Shown in pieces: positions 32,216 through 40,133 of a stretch of 64,000 bases of DNA; positions within the stretch are counted from its first letter, which is position 1; every line of letters starts with the position of its first letter. The translations under genes and the position numbers were made by a program. The notes below the pieces were generated by a model. That model was not told the DNA's origin, did not search any database, and was given only the letters and a program-made list of their open reading frames with translations. Origin of the DNA: a virus; the IMG/VR virus record IMGVR_UViG_3300010400_000001, positions 1 through 64,000 of that record; one strand, 5' to 3'.

Positions 32216-32881
32216 TCAGAAGAGCCTCGCTACTTGCCAGGGGAGCTTAGGCGCCTTCGCGAGCCCTACGATCACCGCCGCTGCGTAGAGCCCGGCAGCG
32301 CCGAGCGTGAGGCCGAGCATGAGGTGCGGACGACGAAGACTCAAGTACATGACGGCGGCGTTGTTCCACCGAATGACGTTCCCCGCGTAGTCGTCGGCCA
32401 TCGCGAGGTTCCATTGGTTTTTGCCTGGACTGCAGACGCTGCCGCTGTTGTAGGCCGCGGCCATCTCGGGAAGCTCACCGCCGCGGCGGTCCCGTAGCTC
32501 GGCGAGGAGGGCGACGCCGACGTCGATGTTCGAAGCCGGATCGAACATGGCGTCCGGATCGGCTCCGAAGAGCCGCGCCGTGGCCGGCATGATCTGCATA
32601 AGTCCCCGCGCACCCGCGTACGATACCTTCGACGCTTGATCAGCCGGATCGTCCGACCAGAGGCCCGTCTCCTCGGTCATGATGGCGATAATCCACGCGG
32701 GCGGGATGCCGTAGCGCTCGGAAGCGTCGAGGATGAGTCCCGACCAGTTCTTCCACGACCGCTCCATTTCGATGAAGTGAGCGCTCCCTGGTTCGAACGC
32801 GGGCGTGCCCGAGCCTTCGACCTCGATGAGGCCGTCCGGCCTCATGTCCCACCTTTGGCCACCGCAAGCGTTCGTCAGCAT
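32216..32881 (-). CDS. membrane-tethered lytic transglycosylase (SLT-type)
   Basis: 221 residues. An SLT domain at about 45-165 has the catalytic Glu in MTEETGLW (E70/E71), GARGLMQIMPATAR, and AAYNSGS. It cleaves the MurNAc-GlcNAc bond of peptidoglycan. A C-terminal hydrophobic helix (MLGLTLGAAGLYAAAVIVGL) would tether it. Phage exolysins are usually soluble or tail-fused, so the anchor is notable. ATG at 32881 overlaps the upstream TGA. Confidence 0.85.
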   Translation of the reverse strand: MLTNACGGQRWDMRPDGLIEVEGSGTPAFEPGSAHFIEMERSWKNWSGLILDASERYGIPPAWIIAIMTEETGLWSDDPADQASKVSYAGARGLMQIMPATARLFGADPDAMFDPASNIDVGVALLAELRDRRGGELPEMAAAYNSGSVCSPGKNQWNLAMADDYAGNVIRWNNAAVMYLSLRRPHLMLGLTLGAAGLYAAAVIVGLAKAPKLPWQVARLF

Positions 32882-33117
32882 CAAAAGTACTTTTCGTCGT
32901 CGGGGTCGACGTGATCTTCGCTCACTTCGGCGAGCGCGCGGAGAGCGCCGACCGCCGCGATTACCCCAGCGGCTGCCCTTTGGGCGGCGACTTCTACCCT
33001 TTCGGGTACTTCGTCGCCATCTTTGATCGCTACGCGGAGCTCGTGCACAGCCGCCTCTAGACGCACCATGTCGCGCTTCAGTTGCTTGTCAATGTCCGCG
33101 ATTAACTCTGCAACCAT
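32881..33117 (-). CDS. small helical protein, 78 aa
   Basis: First gene of this minus unit. Start MVAELIADIDKQLKRDM. An amphipathic helical protein with an Ala-rich middle (AAQRAAAGVIAAVGALRALA) that may associate with membrane. Function unknown. Confidence 0.55.
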   Translation of the reverse strand: MVAELIADIDKQLKRDMVRLEAAVHELRVAIKDGDEVPERVEVAAQRAAAGVIAAVGALRALAEVSEDHVDPDDEKYF

Positions 33118-33162
33118 CCACCGGATTCTACTCCGAAGGAGGCCTCGTGGTAACATCCCTCC
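33118..33162. promoter_or_regulatory. divergent promoter region
   Basis: A 45-nt gap. On the minus strand TAGAAT (33130-33125) lies 7 nt before the ATG. On the plus strand TAACAT (33151-33156), joined to a TGGTA, lies 6 nt before the GTG. No -35 boxes are evident. The spacing implies very short leaders in both directions. Confidence 0.4.
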
Positions 33163-33732
33163 GTGGACAGACGCTGGCTCCTTGGAGGGCTCCTCATCAT
33201 CGGAGGCGTGGGACTCGTTGCCGCTGCGACGAGAAGGCCCAAACTATCGGACAAAAGCCGTGTCCTTCTCTTCGGTGACAGCATGGCCGTCGGGCTCGGA
33301 CCCCACATGAAAGAGCTCGCGGAGGAAACCGGGGTCGACGCGTACGAGGGCAAGGGCATCGTCGGAAGCCGCATCGACCAGTGGGCGCGCGATCCGTGGC
33401 TCGACGAGGAACTCGTCGCGTTCGCGCCGACGCTGATTCTCGTGTCACTCGGAACGAACGACGAGGCGCTCGGCGACGGCGCGGCGGACCGGCAGGCGGA
33501 GGCGCTCGAGACGCTTCTCGGAAAACTCCTTCACACGGGCGCCGAGGTCGTCTGGATTGGTCCCCCGGCGCTCCCGTTTCCGCGCCATGGCGTCTCCGAC
33601 ATGATCCGCGAGGAAGCGCCGTTTTATTTTGCGAGCGAAACGCTCGACATTCCGAGATCGCCCGACGGACTTCATCCGAACGCCGTCGGCTACGCTGGCT
33701 GGGCTGGAGCAATCTGGAGGTGGCTTTCCTAA
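33163..33732 (+). CDS. membrane-anchored SGNH/GDSL hydrolase
   Basis: An N-terminal anchor (RWLLGGLLIIGGVGLVAAA) is followed by an SGNH fold: block I LFGDSMAVG, block III SLGTNDEALG, block V DGLHPNAVGY. Such enzymes deacylate glycans or lipids. In this setting the target may be O-acetyl groups on peptidoglycan or surface polysaccharide, clearing the way for the hydrolases nearby. GTG start. A second SGNH enzyme is built into the large tail protein at 43027-45597. Confidence 0.85.
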   Translation: MDRRWLLGGLLIIGGVGLVAAATRRPKLSDKSRVLLFGDSMAVGLGPHMKELAEETGVDAYEGKGIVGSRIDQWARDPWLDEELVAFAPTLILVSLGTNDEALGDGAADRQAEALETLLGKLLHTGAEVVWIGPPALPFPRHGVSDMIREEAPFYFASETLDIPRSPDGLHPNAVGYAGWAGAIWRWLS

Positions 33733-34107
33733 ATGGCAAAACCCGGAGAGATGCCTGGATTTTTCGATCGCTACTCGGTGGGGCACGCCGCGCTCGGCAT
33801 GGTGTTCGAAGCCTCCCGCATCCCTGCGCCGATTGCGCTCGGGAGCCACGTCCTCTTCGAGCTCGTCGAAGACGACGCCAAAAAGCTCATAAAGCCACTC
33901 TTCCCCGACACGCGGCCCGAGTCGCTCGAGAACCACACGGGCGACGTCGTCGCCTTCGCCGCCGGCTACTACGCGACGCGCGCCATGCGGGGGCAAGTCG
34001 AGAGCGAGCTCTTGCTCTCGGCCTTCGTGGGGCTCGGCGCGGCCATCTGGATGTGGTCGCTCCTTCGCTCGCCGGGCGGCGCGCCGCGGCCGGCGGCGGA
34101 GCTCTAG
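33733..34107 (+). CDS. membrane protein, 124 aa
   Basis: ATG immediately follows the previous TAA. Two or three hydrophobic segments (IPAPIALGSHVLFELV, VVAFAAGYYATRAM, LLLSAFVGLGAAIWMWSLL) give a small integral membrane protein. It could be a holin or a virion-membrane protein. No family recognised. Confidence 0.6.
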   Translation: MAKPGEMPGFFDRYSVGHAALGMVFEASRIPAPIALGSHVLFELVEDDAKKLIKPLFPDTRPESLENHTGDVVAFAAGYYATRAMRGQVESELLLSAFVGLGAAIWMWSLLRSPGGAPRPAAEL

Positions 34108-34419
34108 ATGGATTCGAAGACGAAGGACCCCACCGAAGTCGCGCTCGAAGAAGCGATCGAGGTCCTCCTCAAGCTCGAAAAGCTCCTGCAGGCGCTCGAC
34201 CGAGAAAACCTCCGGGCCCTCGTCGAAGCCATCCCTTCGACCGAGCTCGACATGCGCATGGCCCGCCTCCGGCTCCAGCGAGTCCTCGACTCCCGAAGGC
34301 CCTGGGCAGACGAGAAGACCCCCGTAGATCCGATCCTAAAGCGCCGCGAAAGCTCGAATCGCATCCATACGCAGAAGATGCCGTTCCCGATGCCTCCGAA
34401 GGATCCGGAAAAGAAGTAA
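34108..34419 (+). CDS. helical coiled-coil protein, 103 aa
   Basis: ATG follows the upstream TAG directly. Leu/Glu-rich helices (LEEAIEVLLKLEKLLQALD) cover the first 70 residues. The C-terminus is basic and Pro-rich. Function unknown. Confidence 0.55.
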   Translation: MDSKTKDPTEVALEEAIEVLLKLEKLLQALDRENLRALVEAIPSTELDMRMARLRLQRVLDSRRPWADEKTPVDPILKRRESSNRIHTQKMPFPMPPKDPEKK

Positions 34420-34458
34420 CCCTAGGCTAGCACTGCTAGCTATGGTACGAAAGGCGCT
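34420..34458 (+). promoter_or_regulatory. RHH gene promoter with 15-bp palindromic operator, site 2
   Basis: GCTAGCACTGCTAGC at 34426-34440 is identical to the site at 25824-25838. It abuts a -10-like TATGGT (34441-34446), followed by GAAAGG as ribosome-binding site and the GTG at 34459. A protein bound to the palindrome would block this promoter, so autorepression by the RHH protein is likely. Confidence 0.6.
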
Positions 34459-34644
34459 GTGCCGAAGGACAAAGAACGCGCCGACAAGAGGCACGTCATC
34501 TACCTCCGCATCCGGTCGGATCTCAGGGACAAGCTCCGTCGCATGGTCTCTGCCGAGCTCATGAACGGTGACGACGAAGCGAGCATGAACTCCGTCGTCA
34601 CCGAACTGATTGAATCGGCGAAAGACCCCGTGCTCGACGGCTAG
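34459..34644 (+). CDS. ribbon-helix-helix (RHH) type regulator, 61 aa
   Basis: Size and pattern fit MetJ/Arc-type RHH proteins: a strand RHVIYLRIRSDLRDKL starting near residue 11, helix A to MVSAEL, and helix B MNSVVTELIESAK. These bind short palindromes as dimers. The palindrome in its own promoter is the obvious target. GTG start with GAAAGG upstream. The TAG shares CTAG with the convergent gene. Confidence 0.75.
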   Translation: MPKDKERADKRHVIYLRIRSDLRDKLRRMVSAELMNGDDEASMNSVVTELIESAKDPVLDG

Positions 34645-35495
34645 AGACTGACGCGGAGCGTTGCCGAGCGCACGAAGCCCGCGCCGCCGGCAACGACCTG
34701 AAGCCCGAGCTTCGAAAGCGCCGCATCGAACGGAGTGAGCGGCGCGAAGCCGAGCACGGACACGTTGTCGAATTCTCCGGCAGCCGTATGCGTGACGGCA
34801 TCGGCCAGAACGGTCGCGGCGCCGAGCGGGTCCTGAACGATCGACACCGTGACGTCGTTTGCGCCCGTCTCGTTGACGGTGACGCTCGCTTCCACGTGAG
34901 CAAAGATCGCTCGCTGCCCGGTGTACTGAAGCGTCTGACCCGCATCTGCCAGCGCGAACCCGTTGGCGTTCGCGATTGAATCGAACGTCAGGATCGTCGT
35001 CCCGCCCGCGATGGCCTGATTCACGCTGATGATGCCGCGAGCCCTGGGCTCGGACAGGCCGACACCCTGGGCGTTACTGGAAAACACCGTCATGCCCATG
35101 AACACCTGGCCCTTAGCGCCGCCGGCAAGCTGCTCGTCGACGATGCCGAAGGGGACAGAGGCAAACGGCGCGGGCTCCCCAGCCGCCGTCTTCGCAGCCA
35201 GGAAGGCCTCTGGGCTACCTCCCATGTAGCAGCGCACCTGCGTCGCCTGAAGACCTCCAGCAGTGCCGAAGAGACCACCGAACTCGACGTCGGTGCCGGC
35301 TGCCGTTTCGATGATCACAACGAACGTGTGCCCATCGCCTGCTCCGGCAAGCGTGATCGACGTGATGAACGTCGTCGTTCCGTCGACATTAAGCAGAACC
35401 TCGTTCACCAGATTCTGCAGAGTCTCTGGATCTGCGCCTTCGACGAAGATTGGGTCTAGTGACGCCGTGGACGTAACATTTCCAAATTGTGTCAT
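34641..35495 (-). CDS. anchor-domain protein with C-terminal beta domain, 284 aa
   Basis: The N-terminal ~150 residues are the head domain shared with the collagen-fibre proteins: [33 protein letters not shown] and KGQVFMGM. Instead of a collagen shaft it continues directly into a beta-rich C-terminal domain (about 155-284, ITLTFD-like strands). Probably a virion surface protein of the same family, with a short stalk. Last gene of its minus operon. Confidence 0.7.
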   Translation of the reverse strand: MTQFGNVTSTASLDPIFVEGADPETLQNLVNEVLLNVDGTTTFITSITLAGAGDGHTFVVIIETAAGTDVEFGGLFGTAGGLQATQVRCYMGGSPEAFLAAKTAAGEPAPFASVPFGIVDEQLAGGAKGQVFMGMTVFSSNAQGVGLSEPRARGIISVNQAIAGGTTILTFDSIANANGFALADAGQTLQYTGQRAIFAHVEASVTVNETGANDVTVSIVQDPLGAATVLADAVTHTAAGEFDNVSVLGFAPLTPFDAALSKLGLQVVAGGAGFVRSATLRVSL

Positions 35496-35944
35496 GTTGT
35501 TGGGTCTCCCTGCTCCTTCACTCCTGCAACGAACGCCATAAAGCGTGTTGTCCGTCCGGATCCGGAAACACCCATGGTCATGGAAGAAATCCGCGTCGCT
35601 CCATTCCTCAGCGCAGCAATCGCGGACTCCTGATACTCCGAGAGCGCCTCGGCGTCAGCGCCGAGCCAGAACTTCGCCGTCACGCGCTCGAGTTCTTCTG
35701 CCTCCCATTCTCCCTCTGTGTGATCGCAGAGGAAGAAATGGAACGCAAAGACGTCACCCGAGCTCGAGAGGCCGACGTCGACGACCGAGAGGGGCTTCTT
35801 CCCGAGCTTTTTTCTCTCGGCGTTTTCGCTGATGATCTCCCGCATCTTCTGAAGAAAGTGCTGCTCCATTGCAGGGCCCTCGGTGCCCTGAATGAAGTCG
35901 ACGCGAGCGGTAGCGTCAGACGGGGTGTTGAACTTGAACCTCAA
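35492..35944 (-). CDS. diverged anchor-domain protein, 150 aa
   Basis: Only the head domain is present: VVDVGLSSSGDVFAFHFF, FWLGADAEALSEY, then GRTTRFMAFV at the position of the family FMGM. Most diverged member. A TTG start at 35944 is used because no ATG or GTG fits the domain; this is uncertain. Overlaps the previous gene (ATGA). Confidence 0.6.
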   Translation of the reverse strand: MRFKFNTPSDATARVDFIQGTEGPAMEQHFLQKMREIISENAERKKLGKKPLSVVDVGLSSSGDVFAFHFFLCDHTEGEWEAEELERVTAKFWLGADAEALSEYQESAIAALRNGATRISSMTMGVSGSGRTTRFMAFVAGVKEQGDPTT

Positions 35945-35956
35945 ATGCGCTTCTCG

Positions 35957-36496
35957 TTAGCCGGGGTTTTGCGGGGGCGGGATCAGCCCGACGACGCCGC
36001 ACATGAAGCGCGTCCCCTTGGCGGCTCCCGCTACGGCGAGGAACGGAGTGAAGAGCGTTGCGTCTCCGCCCGGAGTGCCCGCCAGCTGATCGAGGAGCGC
36101 AGTGATGGCGACGTTCATCGACGCTTCCACACTCTCCTGATCGCTCGCGAGCGCGAACTTGGCTACAAAGAGCGAGGGATCCAGAAAGACCGCGGTGGGA
36201 TTTAGCGGCAGCGAGGCTGACTCACCCAAAAGGACGTTCTGCACGCCGGCCAGCGCCACGCGCGTGAACGTCACCGTGAAGATGAACGTATGGCCGTCGC
36301 CGGCGCCCGCGAGGTTTGCGTCGACGGGCGTGAATTTGTTTTGCGGATCTTCGATCGTGTCGTTCAGGGCGACGATCTCCGCCAGGTGAAGCGCCACCAC
36401 GCGCGCCATCTCTTCCGGATCGGCTGCCTGCGCATGCCGAACGATGTAGTTACTGACGCCGCTTGTGCGCGAAAGAACCGCGATCGTAAGTGCCAT
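35957..36496 (-). CDS. anchor-domain protein without shaft, 179 aa
   Basis: Head domain with DANLAGAGDGHTFIFTVTF, a FLDPSLFVAKFA strand and GAAKGTRFMCGV. Ends soon after, with no collagen or tip. ATG at 36496 is preceded by AAAGGGAAAA. Could be a base protein onto which the others assemble, or a minimal decoration protein. Confidence 0.65.
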   Translation of the reverse strand: MALTIAVLSRTSGVSNYIVRHAQAADPEEMARVVALHLAEIVALNDTIEDPQNKFTPVDANLAGAGDGHTFIFTVTFTRVALAGVQNVLLGESASLPLNPTAVFLDPSLFVAKFALASDQESVEASMNVAITALLDQLAGTPGGDATLFTPFLAVAGAAKGTRFMCGVVGLIPPPQNPG

Positions 36497-36546
36497 GGGA
36501 TTTTCCCTTTTGTGAGGCCACGGTCCGGCTTTGGCGCGGACCTCGG

Positions 36547-37050
36547 CTAAAAGAGAGCGTATCCGGTTCGCAGGCGTCGCGCTAGGTAGAAGCCGCCGCC
36601 AGCCAAAAACGCCCCTAGTGCGAGCTGCACTCCCGGTCGGGAGAGGAGCGGCCTGTCGTCCGCCCACGGCGCGCCGGGGACCGGGCACTCGGTCGTCGTC
36701 GGGCACACATCGCTAATTTTCACGCCCGGGTGCCACTCGAAGTGCCCTAAGTCGCCGAAGGAAAAGTCGCCGCCCCAAACGCCGCCCATCCGTTTCCATT
36801 CATGGCCGAGAAGGGCGTACTCGCTCTCGGTCCCGTCAATCTCCAGGTCAGCAGCACGTCCCCACACGTGCCACGATTGGCAGCCCCGCGCCTGAGTGAC
36901 GACGCCGGCGCCGCCTTCGTAGATAGCATTCTGCTCGGCGCAGGTCCTCCGAGTCGAGACGACGCGTGCCAGGATGCCGTTCTTCTCCGCAAAACGGAGA
37001 AGCTGCCCGAGCTTCTGCTCCATCCATGGCGTGAGCTCGTCGGAGGACAA
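36547..37050 (-). CDS. membrane-tethered M15-type peptidoglycan peptidase
   Basis: An M15/VanY-like metallopeptidase. The Zn ligands fit H61 and D68 in SWHVWGRAADLEI and H102 in GDLGHFEWHPG; QNAIY precedes them as in phage L-Ala-D-Glu endopeptidases. It cuts stem peptides. A C-terminal hydrophobic helix (LALGAFLAGGGFYLARRL) anchors it. Start uncertain: TTG at 37050 follows GGGGAG closely, ATG at 37023 lacks a good site. Confidence 0.8.
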   Translation of the reverse strand: MSSDELTPWMEQKLGQLLRFAEKNGILARVVSTRRTCAEQNAIYEGGAGVVTQARGCQSWHVWGRAADLEIDGTESEYALLGHEWKRMGGVWGGDFSFGDLGHFEWHPGVKISDVCPTTTECPVPGAPWADDRPLLSRPGVQLALGAFLAGGGFYLARRLRTGYALF

Positions 37051-37410
37051 TTACTCCCCGCTCGAGATCACTGTCGGGTTCGGATCGAGCGCGACCGGAT
37101 TCGGTGCGAGGTCGGGCTTCTTCCGCGCGCGCCCGCGGTAGACTTCTGCCGTCACGTTCTCTCCGGTCCGTGCCTCGTACTGGGCGATGACCCGAAAGCC
37201 CTGACGGCTCTTCGGGTTCGTAGTGACTGCTCGGTCGTGCTTGCCCTGGGTTGCGCCGATGCGAGCCAGATCCTTTGCGGCAGAAAGCACGAGCGGATTG
37301 CGATTCACGTGACGGACAGGATGCTTTCTGTCGCGCACCCCCATTTCCCACACGTGATAACGAGCACTGCGGATCACTTGTTTTATTTTTTTCGGCGTCA
37401 GAAGAGCCAT
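37051..37410 (-). CDS. hypothetical basic protein, 119 aa
   Basis: Start MALLTPKKIKQVI follows a near-perfect AAAGGAGAT ribosome-binding site. Basic, with RDRKHPVRHVNRNP and a C-terminal Pro-rich tail. Sits between two wall hydrolases. No family recognised. Confidence 0.6.
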   Translation of the reverse strand: MALLTPKKIKQVIRSARYHVWEMGVRDRKHPVRHVNRNPLVLSAAKDLARIGATQGKHDRAVTTNPKSRQGFRVIAQYEARTGENVTAEVYRGRARKKPDLAPNPVALDPNPTVISSGE

Positions 37411-37429
37411 TACAGATCTCCTTTGATCA

Positions 37430-38242
37430 TCACGCCGCCTTTGCCCAATCGAGAACGACGTCCTTCGGATAGTTCGGGCCGGGGTCCGTGTGCGTCGTCT
37501 GGTGGAATGCCTGCGTAACGTCCACGTGCGTGCAAAGACCTCGGCCTCCCGCCTTGAGCTCGGCGACCGTGAGCCACGTGAGAGGGATCGACCACTTCCT
37601 CGCCTCGAAGGCGACGAGCCTGGCAACGAGCTTCAACATTCGCTGGCCGTATTCGTCGAGCCACTCGTCGCGCGTCTGCTTCGAGTAGCCTGCCTGCTCG
37701 ATGCCGATCGAGCGCTCGTTCGGCGGCGCGTGGTAGGCGATGTGCTCGTCCTTCACGGACTGGATGATGCTATCCAAGTCGACGATGTAGTGAGCGCTCG
37801 CCGGCTTCGGAGGACCGAGCTTGAAGTACGAGGCGATCGCCTCGGCGCTGTTGAAGTACTCGCCGTCCTCTGCCGCGTGGAGCACGATGATATCGACGGC
37901 TTTCCTGTCGGCCCACTGCCAGTACTTTGCAGGGATGTAGGGGATCGGCGGCAAGTCGCCCGGAAACGGGATCGGCTCATCGAAGAGCAGTGGGTTAATG
38001 GCCGCACGCGTGTCCTTGCCGACGACGCCGTCCACCGGAACGAGCGCCCGGCGCGACTGGAACACTCTCGTGACAGCGTCTGTATGATCGCCGAAGAACC
38101 CATCGACTGCGATCGGCCACTCGTAGGGCCACTTCTCCGGACGCCGCTCGTAGCGCTGCACTTCTTGCCAGGCCGCGACGTCGTGCCCCCGCATGCCCTT
38201 CTTGAGTAGAGGGCGCCAGAGAGACGGCGCTGGCTTGATCAC
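37430..38242 (-). CDS. N-acetylmuramoyl-L-alanine amidase (PGRP/Amidase_2) with PG-binding domain
   Basis: 270 residues. An N-terminal PG_binding_1-like region (about 10-85, GMRGHDVAAWQEVQ and DGFFGDHTDAVTRVFQ) is followed by an amidase_2/PGRP catalytic domain: H122 in IVLHAAED, H151 in SAHYIVD, and a THVDVTQAFHQTTHTDPG end with the third Zn ligand. It splits the amide bond between MurNAc and L-Ala. No anchor is visible. Could be the endolysin of the element. GTG start overlaps the upstream TGA. Confidence 0.85.
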   Translation of the reverse strand: MIKPAPSLWRPLLKKGMRGHDVAAWQEVQRYERRPEKWPYEWPIAVDGFFGDHTDAVTRVFQSRRALVPVDGVVGKDTRAAINPLLFDEPIPFPGDLPPIPYIPAKYWQWADRKAVDIIVLHAAEDGEYFNSAEAIASYFKLGPPKPASAHYIVDLDSIIQSVKDEHIAYHAPPNERSIGIEQAGYSKQTRDEWLDEYGQRMLKLVARLVAFEARKWSIPLTWLTVAELKAGGRGLCTHVDVTQAFHQTTHTDPGPNYPKDVVLDWAKAA

Positions 38243-38424
38243 GCTTCCTCCTCTTCGTTTGGGCAGAGGATGATGAGCTGATCGGCCGCTTCACGAAGGA
38301 GCGCCGCCTCATCGAGGTACGCCGAGCGGCCGGGCTCGCTCTCCCCCGCGTGCCTCTCGTGGAGATCGGCGCGCTCTCGCAAGCGTCGAATGAGACGGCG
38401 AATACGGCGCTCGTTGTCGCTCAC
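38239..38424 (-). CDS. small charged helical protein, 61 aa
   Basis: GTG start overlapping the upstream TGA. One Arg-rich helix (RRIRRLIRRLRERADLHERH) and an acidic end (CPNEEEEA). Function unknown. Confidence 0.5.
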   Translation of the reverse strand: MSDNERRIRRLIRRLRERADLHERHAGESEPGRSAYLDEAALLREAADQLIILCPNEEEEA

Positions 38425-38630
38425 TGTCCCTTGTCCTCTGGTAGTGACGGGATCCCAGTCTCGAGCTCCGTGACCCAGCGACGGAGCTCGTCCGCGAGAA
38501 GCACCGCTTCCGCCTTCGTTCTGAACTCGAGCCGCACTCCCGGCATCGGCGCTTTGACGAGAGTGGCAGTGACGCCTTCAGGAAGACGCATCACCGTCTG
38601 CCAAAGCCACGTGCGATCCGGATCCGTCAT
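38421..38630 (-). CDS. small protein, 69 aa
   Basis: Start MTDPDRTWLW overlaps the upstream TGA. Mixed alpha/beta: VTATLVKAPMPGVRLEF, then a helix AVLLADELRRWV. Function unknown. Confidence 0.5.
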   Translation of the reverse strand: MTDPDRTWLWQTVMRLPEGVTATLVKAPMPGVRLEFRTKAEAVLLADELRRWVTELETGIPSLPEDKGQ

Positions 38631-38974
38631 TGGAAGAGCTCGCGCCTCGCCCTCAAACGTTTGGCAACGCCCTCCCAAGTATCGGACTGGTGGAGTTCGA
38701 TTCCGAGCTCGAGAGAAGCGCCAGCAAGAGCGCAGATGCCCTCGATCGTCACGCGCCCCTCGATTGTCTCGAGCACGTTCGAGAGCGGCTGTCCGTTCGC
38801 AACCCAGAGCAGACGCTTCGGCTCGCGGCCCCGCATGTGCCGATGAAGCGCCCGGTAGATGGTCTGGATCTCTTCGTCGTAGCGCTCGGTCACGCTGTCA
38901 TCGGCAATACGAATGCGATCTTCTGTTGCGAGCGCCTTCGCCTCACCGAGCACCGTCTTTGCCTTTTCATCCAC
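38627..38974 (-). CDS. hypothetical protein, 115 aa
   Basis: GTG start. Helical sequence with EEIQTIYRALHRHMRG and GICALAGASLELGIELH. No motif recognised; coupled to the next gene. Confidence 0.55.
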   Translation of the reverse strand: MDEKAKTVLGEAKALATEDRIRIADDSVTERYDEEIQTIYRALHRHMRGREPKRLLWVANGQPLSNVLETIEGRVTIEGICALAGASLELGIELHQSDTWEGVAKRLRARRELFQ

Positions 38975-38980
38975 GACGTT

Positions 38981-39574
38981 TTACCTATCGATCGACACCG
39001 ACACGGGAAGGAGCGCGAACGAGCCCTTCTCTGGCTCCTGAAGATTGCACGGGCGCCCGGCGCTCGACGGGACTTCGATGTGCCGCCCTGCTTCGCACCA
39101 CGAGCTACCGCTTCCCGTGTTCTTCGTCGCGATCTTTTGCCCTCGCGACGCGAGCCACGAGGACGGATCGATGCTCACGATCGCGCCTCCTGGCGTAAAC
39201 CCAGTCACGCCGAAAAAGACCTGGCCGAGCGACGTTCCGATCTCCTGCCCGCGCCCGACGTATTGGCCCTCTTGAAAATCGTGCGGCTCTACCCCGTCGT
39301 ACATCAGAACGACCGGCTCCGAGAGCGACGCGAGGTGGAGGAACCTGTCGCCCACTGCCGCGACGCGTCCGCTCACCGTGGAGTACACCGGAGTACCCTC
39401 CGGGGTAGCAATTGCGAGGCTCGGGTCACATACCTTGGACCTATTAGGGCCCGGACAGGCACTCACCGTTCCCGTTTTGACAACCGCACGGTTCGGTCGA
39501 AAAAAGGTCTTGATGATGGCGACTCCAGCAATGGCTCCGAGGACATACGGCGCTGTGCTCATTTGCCTAAGCAT
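38981..39574 (-). CDS. membrane-anchored M23-like (degenerate) protein
   Basis: Start MLRQMSTAPYVLGAIAGVAI gives an N-terminal anchor. The C-terminal domain has the strands of an M23/LytM fold: GTPVYSTVSGRVAAVGDRFL and VGRGQEIGTSLG. The zinc motifs HxxxD and HxH are not evident, so it may be non-catalytic, like LytM regulators or virion wall-binding proteins. First gene of its minus unit. Confidence 0.6.
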   Translation of the reverse strand: MLRQMSTAPYVLGAIAGVAIIKTFFRPNRAVVKTGTVSACPGPNRSKVCDPSLAIATPEGTPVYSTVSGRVAAVGDRFLHLASLSEPVVLMYDGVEPHDFQEGQYVGRGQEIGTSLGQVFFGVTGFTPGGAIVSIDPSSWLASRGQKIATKNTGSGSSWCEAGRHIEVPSSAGRPCNLQEPEKGSFALLPVSVSIDR

Positions 39575-39628
39575 GCCGGAACTAGGCGCGCCGGACAAGT
39601 CTTGGTAGCCTTTGAGGGAAGACGAGCC
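39575..39628. promoter_or_regulatory. divergent promoter region
   Basis: A 54-nt gap between divergent starts. On the plus strand TTGGTAGCCT (39602-39611) contains TGGTA and a TAnnnT element, and GAGGGAA serves as ribosome-binding site for the ATG at 39629. The minus side shows only a weak TAGTTC before the ATG at 39574. Confidence 0.3.
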
Positions 39629-39916
39629 ATGAAGTTCTCGGCGGAAATCCCGTGGGTCTCGGTCGAGCAGTACCAGAGGACGTTCGGCGTTCACTGCGAA
39701 GTCTGCGGTGTCGTCGGGGAAGTGCCGACGCTCGGTTACGTCAATGCTTTCGCCAATGAACATCGCGAGCATCGAGCGGCCTCCGATCACTTCGGCCTAG
39801 GCGACGCCGTCCACCGTCTTGCCGCGCCGATTGCGCGCGCCTTCGGCCAAAAACCATGCACGCCGTGCGAAGCGCGGCGGCGGCAGCTGAACGGACTTGT
39901 CCGGCGTCCCTGGTAA
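39629..39916 (+). CDS. small Cys-containing protein, 95 aa
   Basis: Start MKFSAEIPWVSVEQY follows GAGGGAAG. Cys pairs CEVC and CTPC, far apart, with several His between (NEHREHRAASDHFG) suggest a zinc site. Opens the plus operon leading to the tRNA region. Confidence 0.55.
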   Translation: MKFSAEIPWVSVEQYQRTFGVHCEVCGVVGEVPTLGYVNAFANEHREHRAASDHFGLGDAVHRLAAPIARAFGQKPCTPCEARRRQLNGLVRRPW

Positions 39917-39926
39917 GGAGCCACTT

Positions 39927-40133
39927 GTGAAAGACGAACAGGAAGTCCCGACAAACCCAACGAACGAAAATGACCCTGTCATGGCTGCCGTCGCGCGCAT
40001 CGAAGGCAAGCTCGACACGCTGACGGGCATCGCCCGGATGATCGTGGACGAGCTCCAAGTCCAAAAGAAGCAGATCCGGGATCACGAAGAGCGGATTTCG
40101 TATCTCGACATGGTTCCAGGGAGCCCCGCATGA
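39927..40133 (+). CDS. small coiled-coil protein, 68 aa
   Basis: GTG start preceded by AAGGAG. Disordered N-terminus then a long helix (VDELQVQKKQIRDHEERISY). Coupled to the following membrane protein by an ATGATG overlap. Likely an interacting pair. Confidence 0.55.
   Translation: MKDEQEVPTNPTNENDPVMAAVARIEGKLDTLTGIARMIVDELQVQKKQIRDHEERISYLDMVPGSPA

Noticed and set aside
38981-39574. Calling this protein an active M23 endopeptidase
   Set aside because: The fold pattern fits but the zinc-binding His/Asp motifs cannot be found, so only M23-like is claimed.
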